61,853 nucleotides of DNA, from positions 1 through 61,853 of the forward strand of contig JBBRYJ010000016.1 in the NCBI GenBank assembly GCA_038237745.1. Reading direction: 5' to 3'. This DNA comes from DASQEH01 sp038237745. GTDB lineage: Bacteria; Actinomycetota; Actinomycetes; Propionibacteriales; Nocardioidaceae. Below the pieces are notes generated by a model, which was not told the DNA's origin, searched no databases, and saw only the letters and a list, made by a program, of their open reading frames with translations. Shown in pieces: positions 35,699-44,692 of the stretch; position 1 is the stretch's first letter; each line of letters opens with the position of its first letter. The position numbers and the translations under genes were made by a program.

Positions 35699-36657
35699 GC
35701 TGGCGACCGGCGGATCTCCCGACTCCGACCGGATGGCGGGTTCTGGTCACCGGCGGCTCGGGGTTCATCGGTCGGCACGTCGTCTCACGACTGCAGGCGG
35801 CAGGACACTCCGTCACGGTGGCCGACCTCGACGACTTCTCCGACCCCGCGGTACCGACTGTCGTCGGCGACCTGTGCGACGAGCGGGTGCGCGAGCAGGC
35901 GATGGGCACAGGTCCCGACGCGGTCGTCCATCTGGCCGCCGCCACCTCTGTCCTCGGGTCCATCGAGCGGCCGGCCGAGGTGTACCGGACCAACGTCGAG
36001 ATGACGGCGGCGCTGGTCGAGCTTGCCCGCAGGTACACGGTCGGCGTGTTCGTCCTCGCGTCGACGAATGCCGTGGTCGGGGACGTCGGCCAGGACACCA
36101 TCACCGAGGACCTCCCGCTGGCGCCGCTGACGCCGTACGGCGCATCTAAGGCGGCGGCGGAGATGATCCTGTCCGGGTACGCCGGGGCGTTCGGACTGCG
36201 CACACCCGCGGTGCGCCTGACCAACGTGTACGGGCCGGGGATGCGGCACAAGGACAGCTTCGTCCCACGGCTGCTCCGCGCCGCCGCGGACGGGAGCGCT
36301 GTGCAGGTCTACGGTGACGGGCGACAGCGTCGTGACCTCGTCCACGTCACCGACGCCGCGGGAGCGATCTCGGCGGCTGCGCTCGGATGGCCGAGCGGTC
36401 CGGTTATCGTCGGGGGCAGCCGCTCCTACACCGTCAACCAGATTGCGCAGGCCGCACGAGACGCCACAGGCGTGCCGATCGTCACGGAGCACGTCGCGCC
36501 GAAGCCTGGCGAGATGCCGGCAGTGGTCGTCGACATCGCCCGCGCTCGCAGCCGCGGCTACGAACCGGCGATCCCCCTCGTAGCGGGCATGCAGAGCGCG
36601 TGGGCAGACTTCGCTCCCTCGCCGCACGCGCAGATCCCGGTCGATGCCCGCCTCTGA
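35695..36657 (+). CDS. NAD-dependent nucleotide-sugar epimerase/dehydratase
   Basis: Extended SDR of 320 residues: VTGGSGFIGRHV near 18-29, HLAAATSVLGSI, Ser/Thr in LASTNAVVGD, and YGASK (catalytic Tyr-Lys) near 148, then RLTNVYGPGMR. The family includes UDP-glucose 4-epimerase and dTDP-glucose dehydratase; the exact substrate is open. It is translationally coupled to the sqdB-like gene and overlaps the glycosyltransferase start, so it should serve the same glycan. Confidence 0.88.
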   Translation: MSWRPADLPTPTGWRVLVTGGSGFIGRHVVSRLQAAGHSVTVADLDDFSDPAVPTVVGDLCDERVREQAMGTGPDAVVHLAAATSVLGSIERPAEVYRTNVEMTAALVELARRYTVGVFVLASTNAVVGDVGQDTITEDLPLAPLTPYGASKAAAEMILSGYAGAFGLRTPAVRLTNVYGPGMRHKDSFVPRLLRAAADGSAVQVYGDGRQRRDLVHVTDAAGAISAAALGWPSGPVIVGGSRSYTVNQIAQAARDATGVPIVTEHVAPKPGEMPAVVVDIARARSRGYEPAIPLVAGMQSAWADFAPSPHAQIPVDARL

Positions 36658-37528
36658 CGTCGGGCCTGGGGCTTCGCCGACCGGCGCTAACCAGGTTGAC
36701 GACGTGGATCGCGTTGCGCTGGCAGACTTCCAGGAAAGGCATGGTCAGCCCGCGCTCGCGCCGGTGGTGGTCGTCATCGCGGCCTACAACGAGGCCGTCG
36801 GCCTGCCCCGCGTCCTGTCGGGCATGCCATCGACCGTATGCGGGCTCGCCGCCGACGTCGTGGTGGTCGACGACGGAAGCACCGACGACACGGCCACTGC
36901 TGTGGCGGGGCACAGCGAGGTCTACTTGGTGACCTGTCGCGTCAACCGTGGACAGGGTGCTGCGATGCGGCTCGGCTATCGGGTGGCCCGCGAGGGTGGT
37001 GCGCGCTACATCATCACGACTGACGCCGACGCCCAGTACGACCCAGCCGACTTCCCTGTCGTGCTCGGCCCGGTGCTTTCAGGCGAGGCCGACTTCGTGA
37101 CCGGCTCCCGCCGTCTCGGCCACCAGCACACCGATGACCGGTTCCGGCGCGCCGGGGTGCATGTGTTCGGATGGGTCGTGAGCGTGCTCACCGGGCAGCG
37201 GGTGACGGACACGTCGTTCGGCCTGCGTGCCATGCGCGCCGAGGTGACGGCGGATGTCACGCTCAACCAGCCCCAGTACCAGTCGGCCGAGCTCCTCATC
37301 GGCGCCATCTCGAAGGGCTACCGGATCGCCGAGGTGCCCGCCACCATGCACGTGCGAGCGGCGGGCAGCACCAAGAAGGGGGGCAACCTGGTGTACGGCA
37401 CGCGCTATGCGCGGGTGGTCCTGGGCACCTGGTGGCGGGAATGGCGGAGCAGACCCGACGGCACGCACACCGCCGTCCGGCCGGCGGACCATCCGGCGGC
37501 GAACGCAGAGCGCCAGCCGGGCCGATGA
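36644..37528 (+). CDS. Family 2 glycosyltransferase, polyprenyl-phosphate type
   Basis: A 294-residue GT-A fold enzyme: VVVVIAAYNEAVGLPRVL near 40, VVVDDGSTDDT near 73, and the metal-binding TTDADAQYDPADFP near 125. The sequence after this (GSRRLG, TDTSFGLRAMR, QSAELLIGAISKGYRIAEVP) is that of dolichol/polyprenyl-phosphate sugar transferases. No membrane helix follows, so transport would need a partner such as the GtrA protein. Its 3' end overlaps the GT-C gene as ATGA. Confidence 0.88.
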   Translation: MPASDVGPGASPTGANQVDDVDRVALADFQERHGQPALAPVVVVIAAYNEAVGLPRVLSGMPSTVCGLAADVVVVDDGSTDDTATAVAGHSEVYLVTCRVNRGQGAAMRLGYRVAREGGARYIITTDADAQYDPADFPVVLGPVLSGEADFVTGSRRLGHQHTDDRFRRAGVHVFGWVVSVLTGQRVTDTSFGLRAMRAEVTADVTLNQPQYQSAELLIGAISKGYRIAEVPATMHVRAAGSTKKGGNLVYGTRYARVVLGTWWREWRSRPDGTHTAVRPADHPAANAERQPGR

Positions 37529-38991
37529 GCGCGCCGACGGCCACCCGGGGCCCCGTCGGCGAGTCACTCCAGAAGGTCGCCTGGAACTCCTCATGGCTGA
37601 CCGAGCATCGCCCGTTCCTGCTGGCGCTTGGCCTCGCGACCGCCCTGCGGCTCGTCGTCATGGTGGCCTTCACGCCGGCCCTCGTCCACAGCGACGGACC
37701 GGTCTACCTGTCGTTCCTCGATACCTTCGAGCCGAGTCCCGAACGCCCCTCCGGCTACTCGCTTGTGCTTCTCACTCCGTTGTCCTGGCTCACGGACTCG
37801 CTCTCAGCGGTTGCCGCGGCACAGCACCTCATCGGCCTGTCGACGGCGGTACTGCTCTATGTGCTGCTGCGGCGGTGGGGTGTACGCCGTTGGCCGGCGA
37901 CCTTTGCCTCGCTGCCGGTGCTGTTCGACAGCCTTCAGCTCATCCTGGAGCACACAGTCCTCAGCGACACGCTCTTCGAGCTGATGCTGGTGCTCGGGGT
38001 CGCCGTACTCGGCTGGCGACGCCGCCCCACCCCTACCGCCGCTCTTGTCGCCGGCCTGCTCCTCGGAGCGTCGGCGGCGGTTCGGCTGGTCGCCGAGCCC
38101 CTCGTCGTCGTGGGGGTGGCCTACTGCCTGCTCGCGGGCGACGGTTGGCGAGGGCGGCTCAAGGCCGCGGCGGCACTCGCCGTCGGCTTCGCGCTGCCTA
38201 TCGGAGCCTATGCGACGTGGTACCACCAGGAGCAGGGCAGGTTCGCCCTCTCGGATTTCCAGGCCAAGTCGATGTACATGCGGTCGACGACGTTCGTCGA
38301 CTGCGCCCACCTCTCGGTGCCTGACTACGAACGGGTGCTCTGCCCCGCCGAACCGCGGGGTCAACGACTCGACCCGACGTACTACGCGTACCACGACCTC
38401 CGGACGCTGCCAAGGCTCGCTCCTCCCCCCGGTACGACTCCCGACGACGCGATGCGCGACTTCGCATTCGAGGCGATCCGCGAGCAGCCGGTCGCCTACG
38501 TCGGCACGGTGATTCGCGACGTTGCTCTCAACTTCGACGTAGTGCGAGTTGACCGTTTCGAGTACGACACGGCACACAAGTGGCGGTTCTGGTCGTACCT
38601 CCACCCCCAAGCGACCGACTGGACCGGCCCGGCGTACGCCGCGCACGGCGGAGATCAGCTCGCTGCCCATCAGCCCTTTGCCGGCGCCCTGGCAATCTAC
38701 GGGTGGGTCGGGTACCTCCCGGGGCCGATCCTGCTCGGCTGTCTTGTCATGGGCCTGCTCGGTGGGACCAGGAGACGACGTTTCCCGGGGCCGGAGCTAC
38801 GGCCGCTGTCCCTGCTGCTCACCGTCACCGCTGCCGCCCTGCTCATCGTGCCCGCCCTGACGGCGGAGTTCACCTGGCGCTACCAGCTCCCAGCCCTCGC
38901 GCTGCTCCCCGCTGCGGCCGCGCTCGGCCTCACTGCTCTGCGGGGAGGTCAGGTCGCCTCAGGAACCTCCGCGACAGCGAGCACGGACTGA
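37525..38991 (+). CDS. GT-C-like integral membrane glycosyltransferase
   Basis: A 488-residue protein with about ten hydrophobic helices. The first extracytoplasmic loop carries ALVHSDGPVYLSFLDTFEPSPERPSGYSLVL, with an acidic residue where ArnT/PMT-type GT-C enzymes keep their catalytic Asp. A periplasmic-side soluble stretch (about 235-370) contains several Cys and Tyr. Such enzymes transfer sugars from polyprenyl-phosphate donors. The start ATG 37525 is coupled to the GT2 gene. Its end overlaps the opposite methyltransferase gene by 43 bp. Confidence 0.75.
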   Translation: MSAPTATRGPVGESLQKVAWNSSWLTEHRPFLLALGLATALRLVVMVAFTPALVHSDGPVYLSFLDTFEPSPERPSGYSLVLLTPLSWLTDSLSAVAAAQHLIGLSTAVLLYVLLRRWGVRRWPATFASLPVLFDSLQLILEHTVLSDTLFELMLVLGVAVLGWRRRPTPTAALVAGLLLGASAAVRLVAEPLVVVGVAYCLLAGDGWRGRLKAAAALAVGFALPIGAYATWYHQEQGRFALSDFQAKSMYMRSTTFVDCAHLSVPDYERVLCPAEPRGQRLDPTYYAYHDLRTLPRLAPPPGTTPDDAMRDFAFEAIREQPVAYVGTVIRDVALNFDVVRVDRFEYDTAHKWRFWSYLHPQATDWTGPAYAAHGGDQLAAHQPFAGALAIYGWVGYLPGPILLGCLVMGLLGGTRRRRFPGPELRPLSLLLTVTAAALLIVPALTAEFTWRYQLPALALLPAAAALGLTALRGGQVASGTSATASTD

Positions 38992-39686
38992 CCGAACGGC
39001 GGTCGGAGCCGGCTCTCGAGCACCCTCGTGACAGGTACGACAAGGCTGTCGTAGATCCGCAGCAGTCCAGGCCGCGGGCTTCCGACACCGCCGCGACGCA
39101 CTGCCAACCACCAGGCGATACCCCCCAGCAGGTTGACCGGTCTGACCTCGCCGGGCACCAGGCCTGCAGCGACGATCGCCGCAGTGAGCGTCTCGGGCGT
39201 GTAGCGGCGGACATGGCCCACACGCCTGTCGAAGTCGCCGTACAGCTGCATGTAGCCGGGCACCCACAGCACGATGTTGCCTCCGGGCTCGACCAGTCGG
39301 GACAGCGCGCGCAGGGCATCGCTGTCGGCCTCGATGTGCTCGAGCACATTCACGGCGACCACCGTGGACACCAGTGGGCCGGTGTCCGGCCAGGAACCTT
39401 CGAGATCGAGCCGGTGTGCCTCCGTCTCGGGCTGGTCCGCGAACCGTCGCTTCAGGTAAGCCACGCACTCAGGGTCGACGTCGGTGACCACATGGCGGCG
39501 CAACCCAGTGAACTGGCTGGCGAACTCGCCCAGACCGGCCCCGACCTCCAGCACGGACCGCCCGCAGTGCCGCGAGATCAGCTCGAACTGGTAGGCACGG
39601 TACCGCTGCTGGTACTGCCCGGACTCGCTCTCGAGGTCTCGCCCGGTAGCCGAACTGAAGGCCCCCGCCCCACTCGCCTCACTCAT
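38949..39686 (-). CDS. Class I SAM-dependent methyltransferase
   Basis: A 245-residue enzyme with motif I VLEVGAGLGEFASQF near 45, a motif II acidic TDVDPECVAYL near 68, and VVAVNVLEHIEAD near 110. The segment YGDFDRRVGHVRRYTPETL is found in methyltransferases of surface-polysaccharide loci. It is coupled to GtrA (overlap at 39683-39686) and converges on the glycosyltransferase run, so a glycan substrate is likely. Confidence 0.85.
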   Translation of the reverse strand: MSEASGAGAFSSATGRDLESESGQYQQRYRAYQFELISRHCGRSVLEVGAGLGEFASQFTGLRRHVVTDVDPECVAYLKRRFADQPETEAHRLDLEGSWPDTGPLVSTVVAVNVLEHIEADSDALRALSRLVEPGGNIVLWVPGYMQLYGDFDRRVGHVRRYTPETLTAAIVAAGLVPGEVRPVNLLGGIAWWLAVRRGGVGSPRPGLLRIYDSLVVPVTRVLESRLRPPFGQSVLAVAEVPEAT

Positions 39687-40216
39687 CCGGCCCCCTTGGC
39701 CACGGCCTCATCGGGTATCGGACCAGGGGCTCCGTCCGACGGTGAGGCTTCCACCGGGTGTCGGAAGAGCCGGTCGAGCAGGAAGAACCTCCCCAGGAAG
39801 ACCCCTGCGTAGACAGCCAGGAAGGTACCGCCGACGAGCACCAGTCTCACGCCATCGGAGACTTGGGCGCCGGTTAGGCCGTTGTGGACGACGCTAGTGG
39901 CGGCGGTGGCGAGGAGCAGGGTTACTCCGACGATCGCTGCATAAGGGAGCACCTCGGACCTGATACTCGGCCTGCCGCGCCGGCGCCACGTCCAGGTCCG
40001 GTTCAGCCAATAGTTCGGTACGGCTCCAGCCAGCCAGCCCAGCACCGAGGCGACAGCCGGTGACGAGTCGAGCAGGCCATACAGGACGAGGAAGGTCACC
40101 TCACTGCACACCGTCGCCACGGCCGATCCCGCCGCGTAGCGCATCACCTTGCGCGCTAGCTCCGCCCGAGGGGAAGGCCGGCCCACGCCAAAGGTGGTCG
40201 GGACCGAACGAGGCAT
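39683..40216 (-). CDS. GtrA-family membrane protein
   Basis: A 177-residue protein with four hydrophobic helices and the GtrA hallmark PNYWLNRTWTW after helix 2. GtrA proteins are thought to help flip polyprenyl-phosphate sugars across the membrane. It is the first gene of the unit with the methyltransferase. Together with the soluble GT2 nearby it would make a complete donor-and-flip module. Confidence 0.88.
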   Translation of the reverse strand: MPRSVPTTFGVGRPSPRAELARKVMRYAAGSAVATVCSEVTFLVLYGLLDSSPAVASVLGWLAGAVPNYWLNRTWTWRRRGRPSIRSEVLPYAAIVGVTLLLATAATSVVHNGLTGAQVSDGVRLVLVGGTFLAVYAGVFLGRFFLLDRLFRHPVEASPSDGAPGPIPDEAVAKGAG

Positions 40217-40372
40217 GACGCCGATAATAGGGCCCGCGCGGCAGCGTCAACCGTCAGCCACGGGGTTCGGGCAGTCAACCAGTGTCAGTCAGTGTCCCGG
40301 CGGGACGGAAAACGCGTTGGCCCAGGCTGTTGACAGGTACCGCCGACAGCGGTCTACTTGCTGGCGTTCGGG

Positions 40373-41854
40373 ATGACTGCGGCGGCGAGGAGACAGCCGA
40401 TTACCACGGAATCCGAGGCGGAGCAGCCGCGCAAAGAGGGCGTGCTCGCAGGCCTAGACGACCAAGTCACGACGTCCTTCTACTGGTATCTGGCGGTGCT
40501 GTCGTGCGTCGGCGGATTCCTGTTCGGGTATGACACCGCTGACATCGGTTCGGTGTTGGACTTCATCCCCTACCAGCTGAACAGCTTCGCGACTGGATAC
40601 CTGGTTGCGGGTGCGTCCATCGGAGCGGCAGTCGGAGCCTTCGGGGCCGGCCCGTTGACCGACCGGTTCGGACGCAAGTCCTTGTTGATCGCTGACGCGG
40701 CCATCTACGCGCTCGGGGCGCTCTTGTCGGCAGTGGCAGTGAACACCACCATCCTGCTCGTCGCGCGCACGCTTATCGGCCTCGCGGTCGGAGCCGACTC
40801 TGCGATCGCAACCGCATATATCGCGGAGTTCGCGCCGAAGAGCCGGCGAGGCGCGCTGATGATCATGCAGCAGTGGATGATCACGGTGGGAATCTTCATC
40901 TCGTATCTCCTCGCGATCCTGATCTTCAAAGTTGCCCCCGGCGAGGCCACCGGACTGGACTGGAGGCTGATCCTCGGCTTGGGCGCGGTTCCCGCCCTGA
41001 TCGCGCTCGGGTTGCGCACGAAGATGCCGGAGTCCCCTCGCTGGCTGATGCTCAACGGACGGTACGCGGACACGCAGAAGGCACTCGCGTCGCTGGGGAT
41101 GGAGGTCACCGAAGAGGAGGTCAAGGACACCGCGGAGCAGCTTGCCGAGACAGAGCGCCAGCAGGAACGGAAGACGCAGTGGACGCCCGGTGTCAAACGC
41201 GCGTTGTGGATCGTCTGCGTGTTCTTCGTGTTCCAGCAGATCACGGGTATCAACATCCCGTTCTACTACGGCCCGCAGCTGCTGGGGGGCTACCTCCAGG
41301 GCGGGAAGTCGGCGGTCGACGCTGCCGTCGCGGGAGTCGAGGCGGCGGCCATCCTGGGAGCGGTCAACGTGGTCGCGACATTCTTCGCCTTCCGCTATAT
41401 CGACAAGATCGGCCGCAAGAAACTGGCCATCGGCGGCTTCCTGGGTATGGCGGTCTTCATTCTGGTTGCGGCCTTCGGGGTCGCCTACATGACCGGCGTG
41501 CCGCGGCTGTGGGTGATCATGGTCGGCTTCTCGTTCTTCATCACGTCCTTCGCGATAGGCGTCGGCGGCACGGGGTGGCTGATCCAAGGCGAAGTCTTCC
41601 CGACAGCGGTGCGCGGCCGCGCAGCCGCGACATGTGCGGGAGTCGACTGGTTGGCCAACTTCGTCATCGTCCAGTGGTTCCCAACCCTGAACAAGGCGTG
41701 GGGCCTCGCCTGGGTGATGGTGCTCTTCGCCGCGCTGGCGATCCTGGCGATCGGCTTCGTCGCGCGGTTCCTGCCGGAGACCAAGGGCCTTCCACTCGAA
41801 GAGGTCACCGCCGTCTTCGAACGCAAGGCCACGCAAGGGGAGCCCGCCGGTTGA
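40373..41854 (+). CDS. MFS sugar porter
   Basis: A 493-residue, 12-helix symporter of the sugar porter family. Signatures: GYDTADIG in helix 1, DRFGRKSLL after helix 2, PESPRWLMLNGR before the central loop, QQITGINIPFYYGP in helix 7, DKIGRKKLAIGG after helix 8, and LPETKGLPLEEV at the end. ATG 40373 gives a normal N-terminus; the frame also opens at TTG 40358. It is first of a three-gene sugar operon. Confidence 0.92.
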   Translation: MTAAARRQPITTESEAEQPRKEGVLAGLDDQVTTSFYWYLAVLSCVGGFLFGYDTADIGSVLDFIPYQLNSFATGYLVAGASIGAAVGAFGAGPLTDRFGRKSLLIADAAIYALGALLSAVAVNTTILLVARTLIGLAVGADSAIATAYIAEFAPKSRRGALMIMQQWMITVGIFISYLLAILIFKVAPGEATGLDWRLILGLGAVPALIALGLRTKMPESPRWLMLNGRYADTQKALASLGMEVTEEEVKDTAEQLAETERQQERKTQWTPGVKRALWIVCVFFVFQQITGINIPFYYGPQLLGGYLQGGKSAVDAAVAGVEAAAILGAVNVVATFFAFRYIDKIGRKKLAIGGFLGMAVFILVAAFGVAYMTGVPRLWVIMVGFSFFITSFAIGVGGTGWLIQGEVFPTAVRGRAAATCAGVDWLANFVIVQWFPTLNKAWGLAWVMVLFAALAILAIGFVARFLPETKGLPLEEVTAVFERKATQGEPAG

Positions 41855-41981
41855 CCGGGCGTCCGGTGGCACAGCTCTGACCGCCGGGCTGCGAGGGAGA
41901 CGACGCGGGTACGACCCGCTCCCCCGTTACGCGCCGGTTGACGGTGCCGTCCTGAGCGGTTGGGCAGCGCTCGCTGAGCGG

Positions 41982-43610
41982 ATGGCCTCACTAGCCGGTC
42001 AGGGGGTCCTGCTCGCGGTAGACGGGCCGGAGCTGGCGCCTTGGGACATGCTCGTGGCTCAGTTGCGGCGGCGGCTGGGCGGTCGGGACATCGAGGTCGA
42101 TGTCTTCGACGCCCGGGACGGTATGGCGTCATGGGCCGACGTCCTCGCGGCCACCACCTCGCGCGAGCTCGCCGACGACCCGGACTTCGAGAAGCTGGCG
42201 ACGATCTCGCTCGACGACCTCTGCGCCCAGCCGGTTGAACCCGAACCGCGTCCTGGTGCTGTCACGGTCGTCCTCGGGCCGGGAGCTGCACTATCCGAGC
42301 ATGACGAGCTGTGGTATCTGGACCGCCCCAAGCGGTGTGCCGAGGCGGAGGTCACTGCTGGTGTTGGCCGCAACCTCGGACAACGCGACGGCGACGGCCT
42401 CGCGACGACTCGTCGGTTGTTCTACGTCGACTGGCCGGTCCTCGACCGGCACCGGGAGGCGATCGCCCTGGGTGTGGCGCTCTGGATCGATGCGCGCGAC
42501 CCCGATCGGCCGTGCGCGCTTGATGCGTCGACCTTGACGGCGACCGCACAGGCCCTCGTTCGGCGACCGTTCCGCACCTGCCCGACGTTCAACTCGACTC
42601 CCTGGGGCGGCCACTGGGGTCAACGCCGGCTACACGCGTCCATCGATCAGCCGAACACGGCCCTGGGCTACGAGCTGGTCGCTCCCGAGAGCGGCGTTCT
42701 CATCGGTGACCGGCCGGACCAGACGGTCGAGCTCCCGTTCCAGCTCCTCGTGTCGTTGTACCCCAGGGAGGTGCTTGGAGAGCAGGTGCAGGACCGGTTC
42801 GGTACGTCGTTCCCCATCCGTTTCGACTACCTGGACACCGTCGGCGGGGGCAACCTGTCAGTGCACTGCCACCCGAGGGCGGCGCAGATGCGCGACGTGT
42901 TCGGTTGGCCGTACTCCCAGCACGAGACCTACTACGTGATGGTTGCGGAGCCCGGAAGCCACATCTTTCTGGGGCTACGCAACGAGACGCACATCGACGC
43001 CTTCCATGCAGACGCTGCGAGAGCCCACGAGACGGGCCAGGCGTTCGACGTCTCACGGCACGTGCGGACCCATCCCGCGGTCGAGCACCAGCTCTACCTC
43101 GTGCCGGCTGGTACGCCGCACGGAAGCAGCGCCGGAAACGTCGTCCTGGAGGTGAGTGCAACGCCGTACCTGTACTCGCTGCGATTCTACGACTGGCTGC
43201 GTCACGACAGCGAAGGACGGCAGCGGCCCGTTCACGTCGACCTGGCCTTTTCCAACCTTGACCCGGAGCGCCGGGACGGCAACGTTGCGGCCGACCTCGT
43301 GCGGGCGCCACGGCCGGTCCGGTCTGGGCCGGGTTGGCTGGAGGAGGTGCTCGGCGAGCTCCCCGAGATGTTCTTCGACGTACGACGCCTGCAGATGGAC
43401 CCCGGCTCCGAGGTCCGCGAGGACACTGATGGCCGATTTCACATCCTCAACGTCGTCGAGGGCGAAGGCGTCAGCATCGTCTCGGGCGGAGGTGACGAGA
43501 TGACACTGGCGTATGCCGAGACCGCCGTCGTCCCGGCCGCTGTCGGTGCCTACACCGTGAGCGCCTGGGGGGCGAGCCCGGCTCGAGTCGTGAAGGCGTT
43601 CGTCCGGTGA
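41982..43610 (+). CDS. Phosphomannose-isomerase-like protein with degenerate kinase-like N-terminus
   Basis: About 542 residues from ATG 41982. The C-terminal half is a class I mannose-6-phosphate isomerase-like cupin: NLSVHCHPRAAQM near 290, HETYYVM, then PAGTPHGSSAGNVVLEVS. The N-terminal half resembles a uridine-kinase-like P-loop domain but has no GxxxxGK loop (AVDGPELAPWD). Plausible protein sequence continues upstream in frame (RGYDPLPRYAPVDGAVLSGW) to about 41895, with no ATG, GTG or TTG start, so the true N-terminus is unresolved. It is coupled to the ROK gene by GTGA. Confidence 0.82.
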   Translation: MASLAGQGVLLAVDGPELAPWDMLVAQLRRRLGGRDIEVDVFDARDGMASWADVLAATTSRELADDPDFEKLATISLDDLCAQPVEPEPRPGAVTVVLGPGAALSEHDELWYLDRPKRCAEAEVTAGVGRNLGQRDGDGLATTRRLFYVDWPVLDRHREAIALGVALWIDARDPDRPCALDASTLTATAQALVRRPFRTCPTFNSTPWGGHWGQRRLHASIDQPNTALGYELVAPESGVLIGDRPDQTVELPFQLLVSLYPREVLGEQVQDRFGTSFPIRFDYLDTVGGGNLSVHCHPRAAQMRDVFGWPYSQHETYYVMVAEPGSHIFLGLRNETHIDAFHADAARAHETGQAFDVSRHVRTHPAVEHQLYLVPAGTPHGSSAGNVVLEVSATPYLYSLRFYDWLRHDSEGRQRPVHVDLAFSNLDPERRDGNVAADLVRAPRPVRSGPGWLEEVLGELPEMFFDVRRLQMDPGSEVREDTDGRFHILNVVEGEGVSIVSGGGDEMTLAYAETAVVPAAVGAYTVSAWGASPARVVKAFVR

Positions 43611-44536
43611 CAGGACAGGCCGCGACGACGCCAACGGGTCTTGTGGGTGTGCTGGCGATAGGAGGGACCCACGTCACCTCCGCGCTCGTCGACCCTCAGG
43701 AGGCGCAGGTCGTCTCGGGCAGTGTGTGCGAGCGTCCCATCGACTCCGGCGCGTCCGCGCGTGACCTCATCGACAGCTTCGCCGCCGCCGTCGAGGATGC
43801 CGAGGCCCCGAAGGGGGCGGCCTGGGCCATCGCGATCCCCGGGCCGTTCGACTATCTGCGCGGCGTCGGCCGCTTCAAGGGGGTGGGCAAGTTCGACGCT
43901 CTCCTCGACGTCGACGTGGCGTCTCGGCTGCGTGCCGCGCAACCGCGGCTGACCGGCACTCTCACCTTCGTCAACGACGCCGACGCCTTTGCGATCGGAG
44001 AGTGGCACAACGGCGTCGCGGACGGCGCATCCCGTTGCGTCGGTATCACCCTCGGCACCGGTGTGGGCTCCTGCTTCCTGGCCGAGGGCGTTCCTGTGAC
44101 GGAGGGACCCGACGTGCCACCAGATGGTCGGCTCCACCGGCTGCGCATTGGCGCCTCCGACTTGGAGGATGTCGTGTCCCGCCGTGCGATCCTCGGTCGC
44201 TACCAGTCGGCGCCCGACGCGACCGGCTCCCGTGCGCTCGACGTCTTCGACGTCTTCGAGCGCAGCAGGCACGACGACGGCTGGGCGACGCGTGTGCTGC
44301 AGGACGCCTTCAGAGCCCTAGGGGAGGCGCTCGCTCCGTGGCTCACCCGCTTCGACGCGACGGTCGTCGCCTGTGGTGGGGCGATGACCGGATCGTGGGA
44401 CCAGATCCTCCCTCCGCTTCAGAGCGGTCTGGCCGAAGCCGGCGCCTCCTCCGACATCGAGCTGCTCCCGTCGGCCGACACCGAGCAGTCCGCACTGCGA
44501 GGAGCGGCCACCTGTATCTCCCGGGAGTCGCCTTGA
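43607..44536 (+). CDS. ROK-family protein without the zinc motif
   Basis: A 309-residue sugar-kinase-like protein: phosphate-binding VLAIGGTHVTSALV near 14, catalytic Asp in FVNDADAFAIGEW near 124, GITLGTGVGSCFLAEG near 145 and VVACGGAMTGSW near 255. The ROK consensus CxCGxxGCxE is absent; the region reads GRLHRLRIGASDLEDVV. No DNA-binding domain is present, so it is a kinase-type ROK. Operon context suggests phosphorylation of the sugar brought in by the porter. Confidence 0.87.
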   Translation: MTGQAATTPTGLVGVLAIGGTHVTSALVDPQEAQVVSGSVCERPIDSGASARDLIDSFAAAVEDAEAPKGAAWAIAIPGPFDYLRGVGRFKGVGKFDALLDVDVASRLRAAQPRLTGTLTFVNDADAFAIGEWHNGVADGASRCVGITLGTGVGSCFLAEGVPVTEGPDVPPDGRLHRLRIGASDLEDVVSRRAILGRYQSAPDATGSRALDVFDVFERSRHDDGWATRVLQDAFRALGEALAPWLTRFDATVVACGGAMTGSWDQILPPLQSGLAEAGASSDIELLPSADTEQSALRGAATCISRESP

Positions 44537-44692
44537 TGTCGTTATCGGCGGGGTCCACGGGCGTCGTCATAGGCTGAGCAGTCTCGTCAGGCGCCGGGGC
44601 TTCGCCGGTTCGCGCTGGTCCTCGCCTGGCTGAGCGTGTCGATACCCGACACGGGCTTGCGTGCACGCCCGTCGCGACGAGAGGACATTCCC

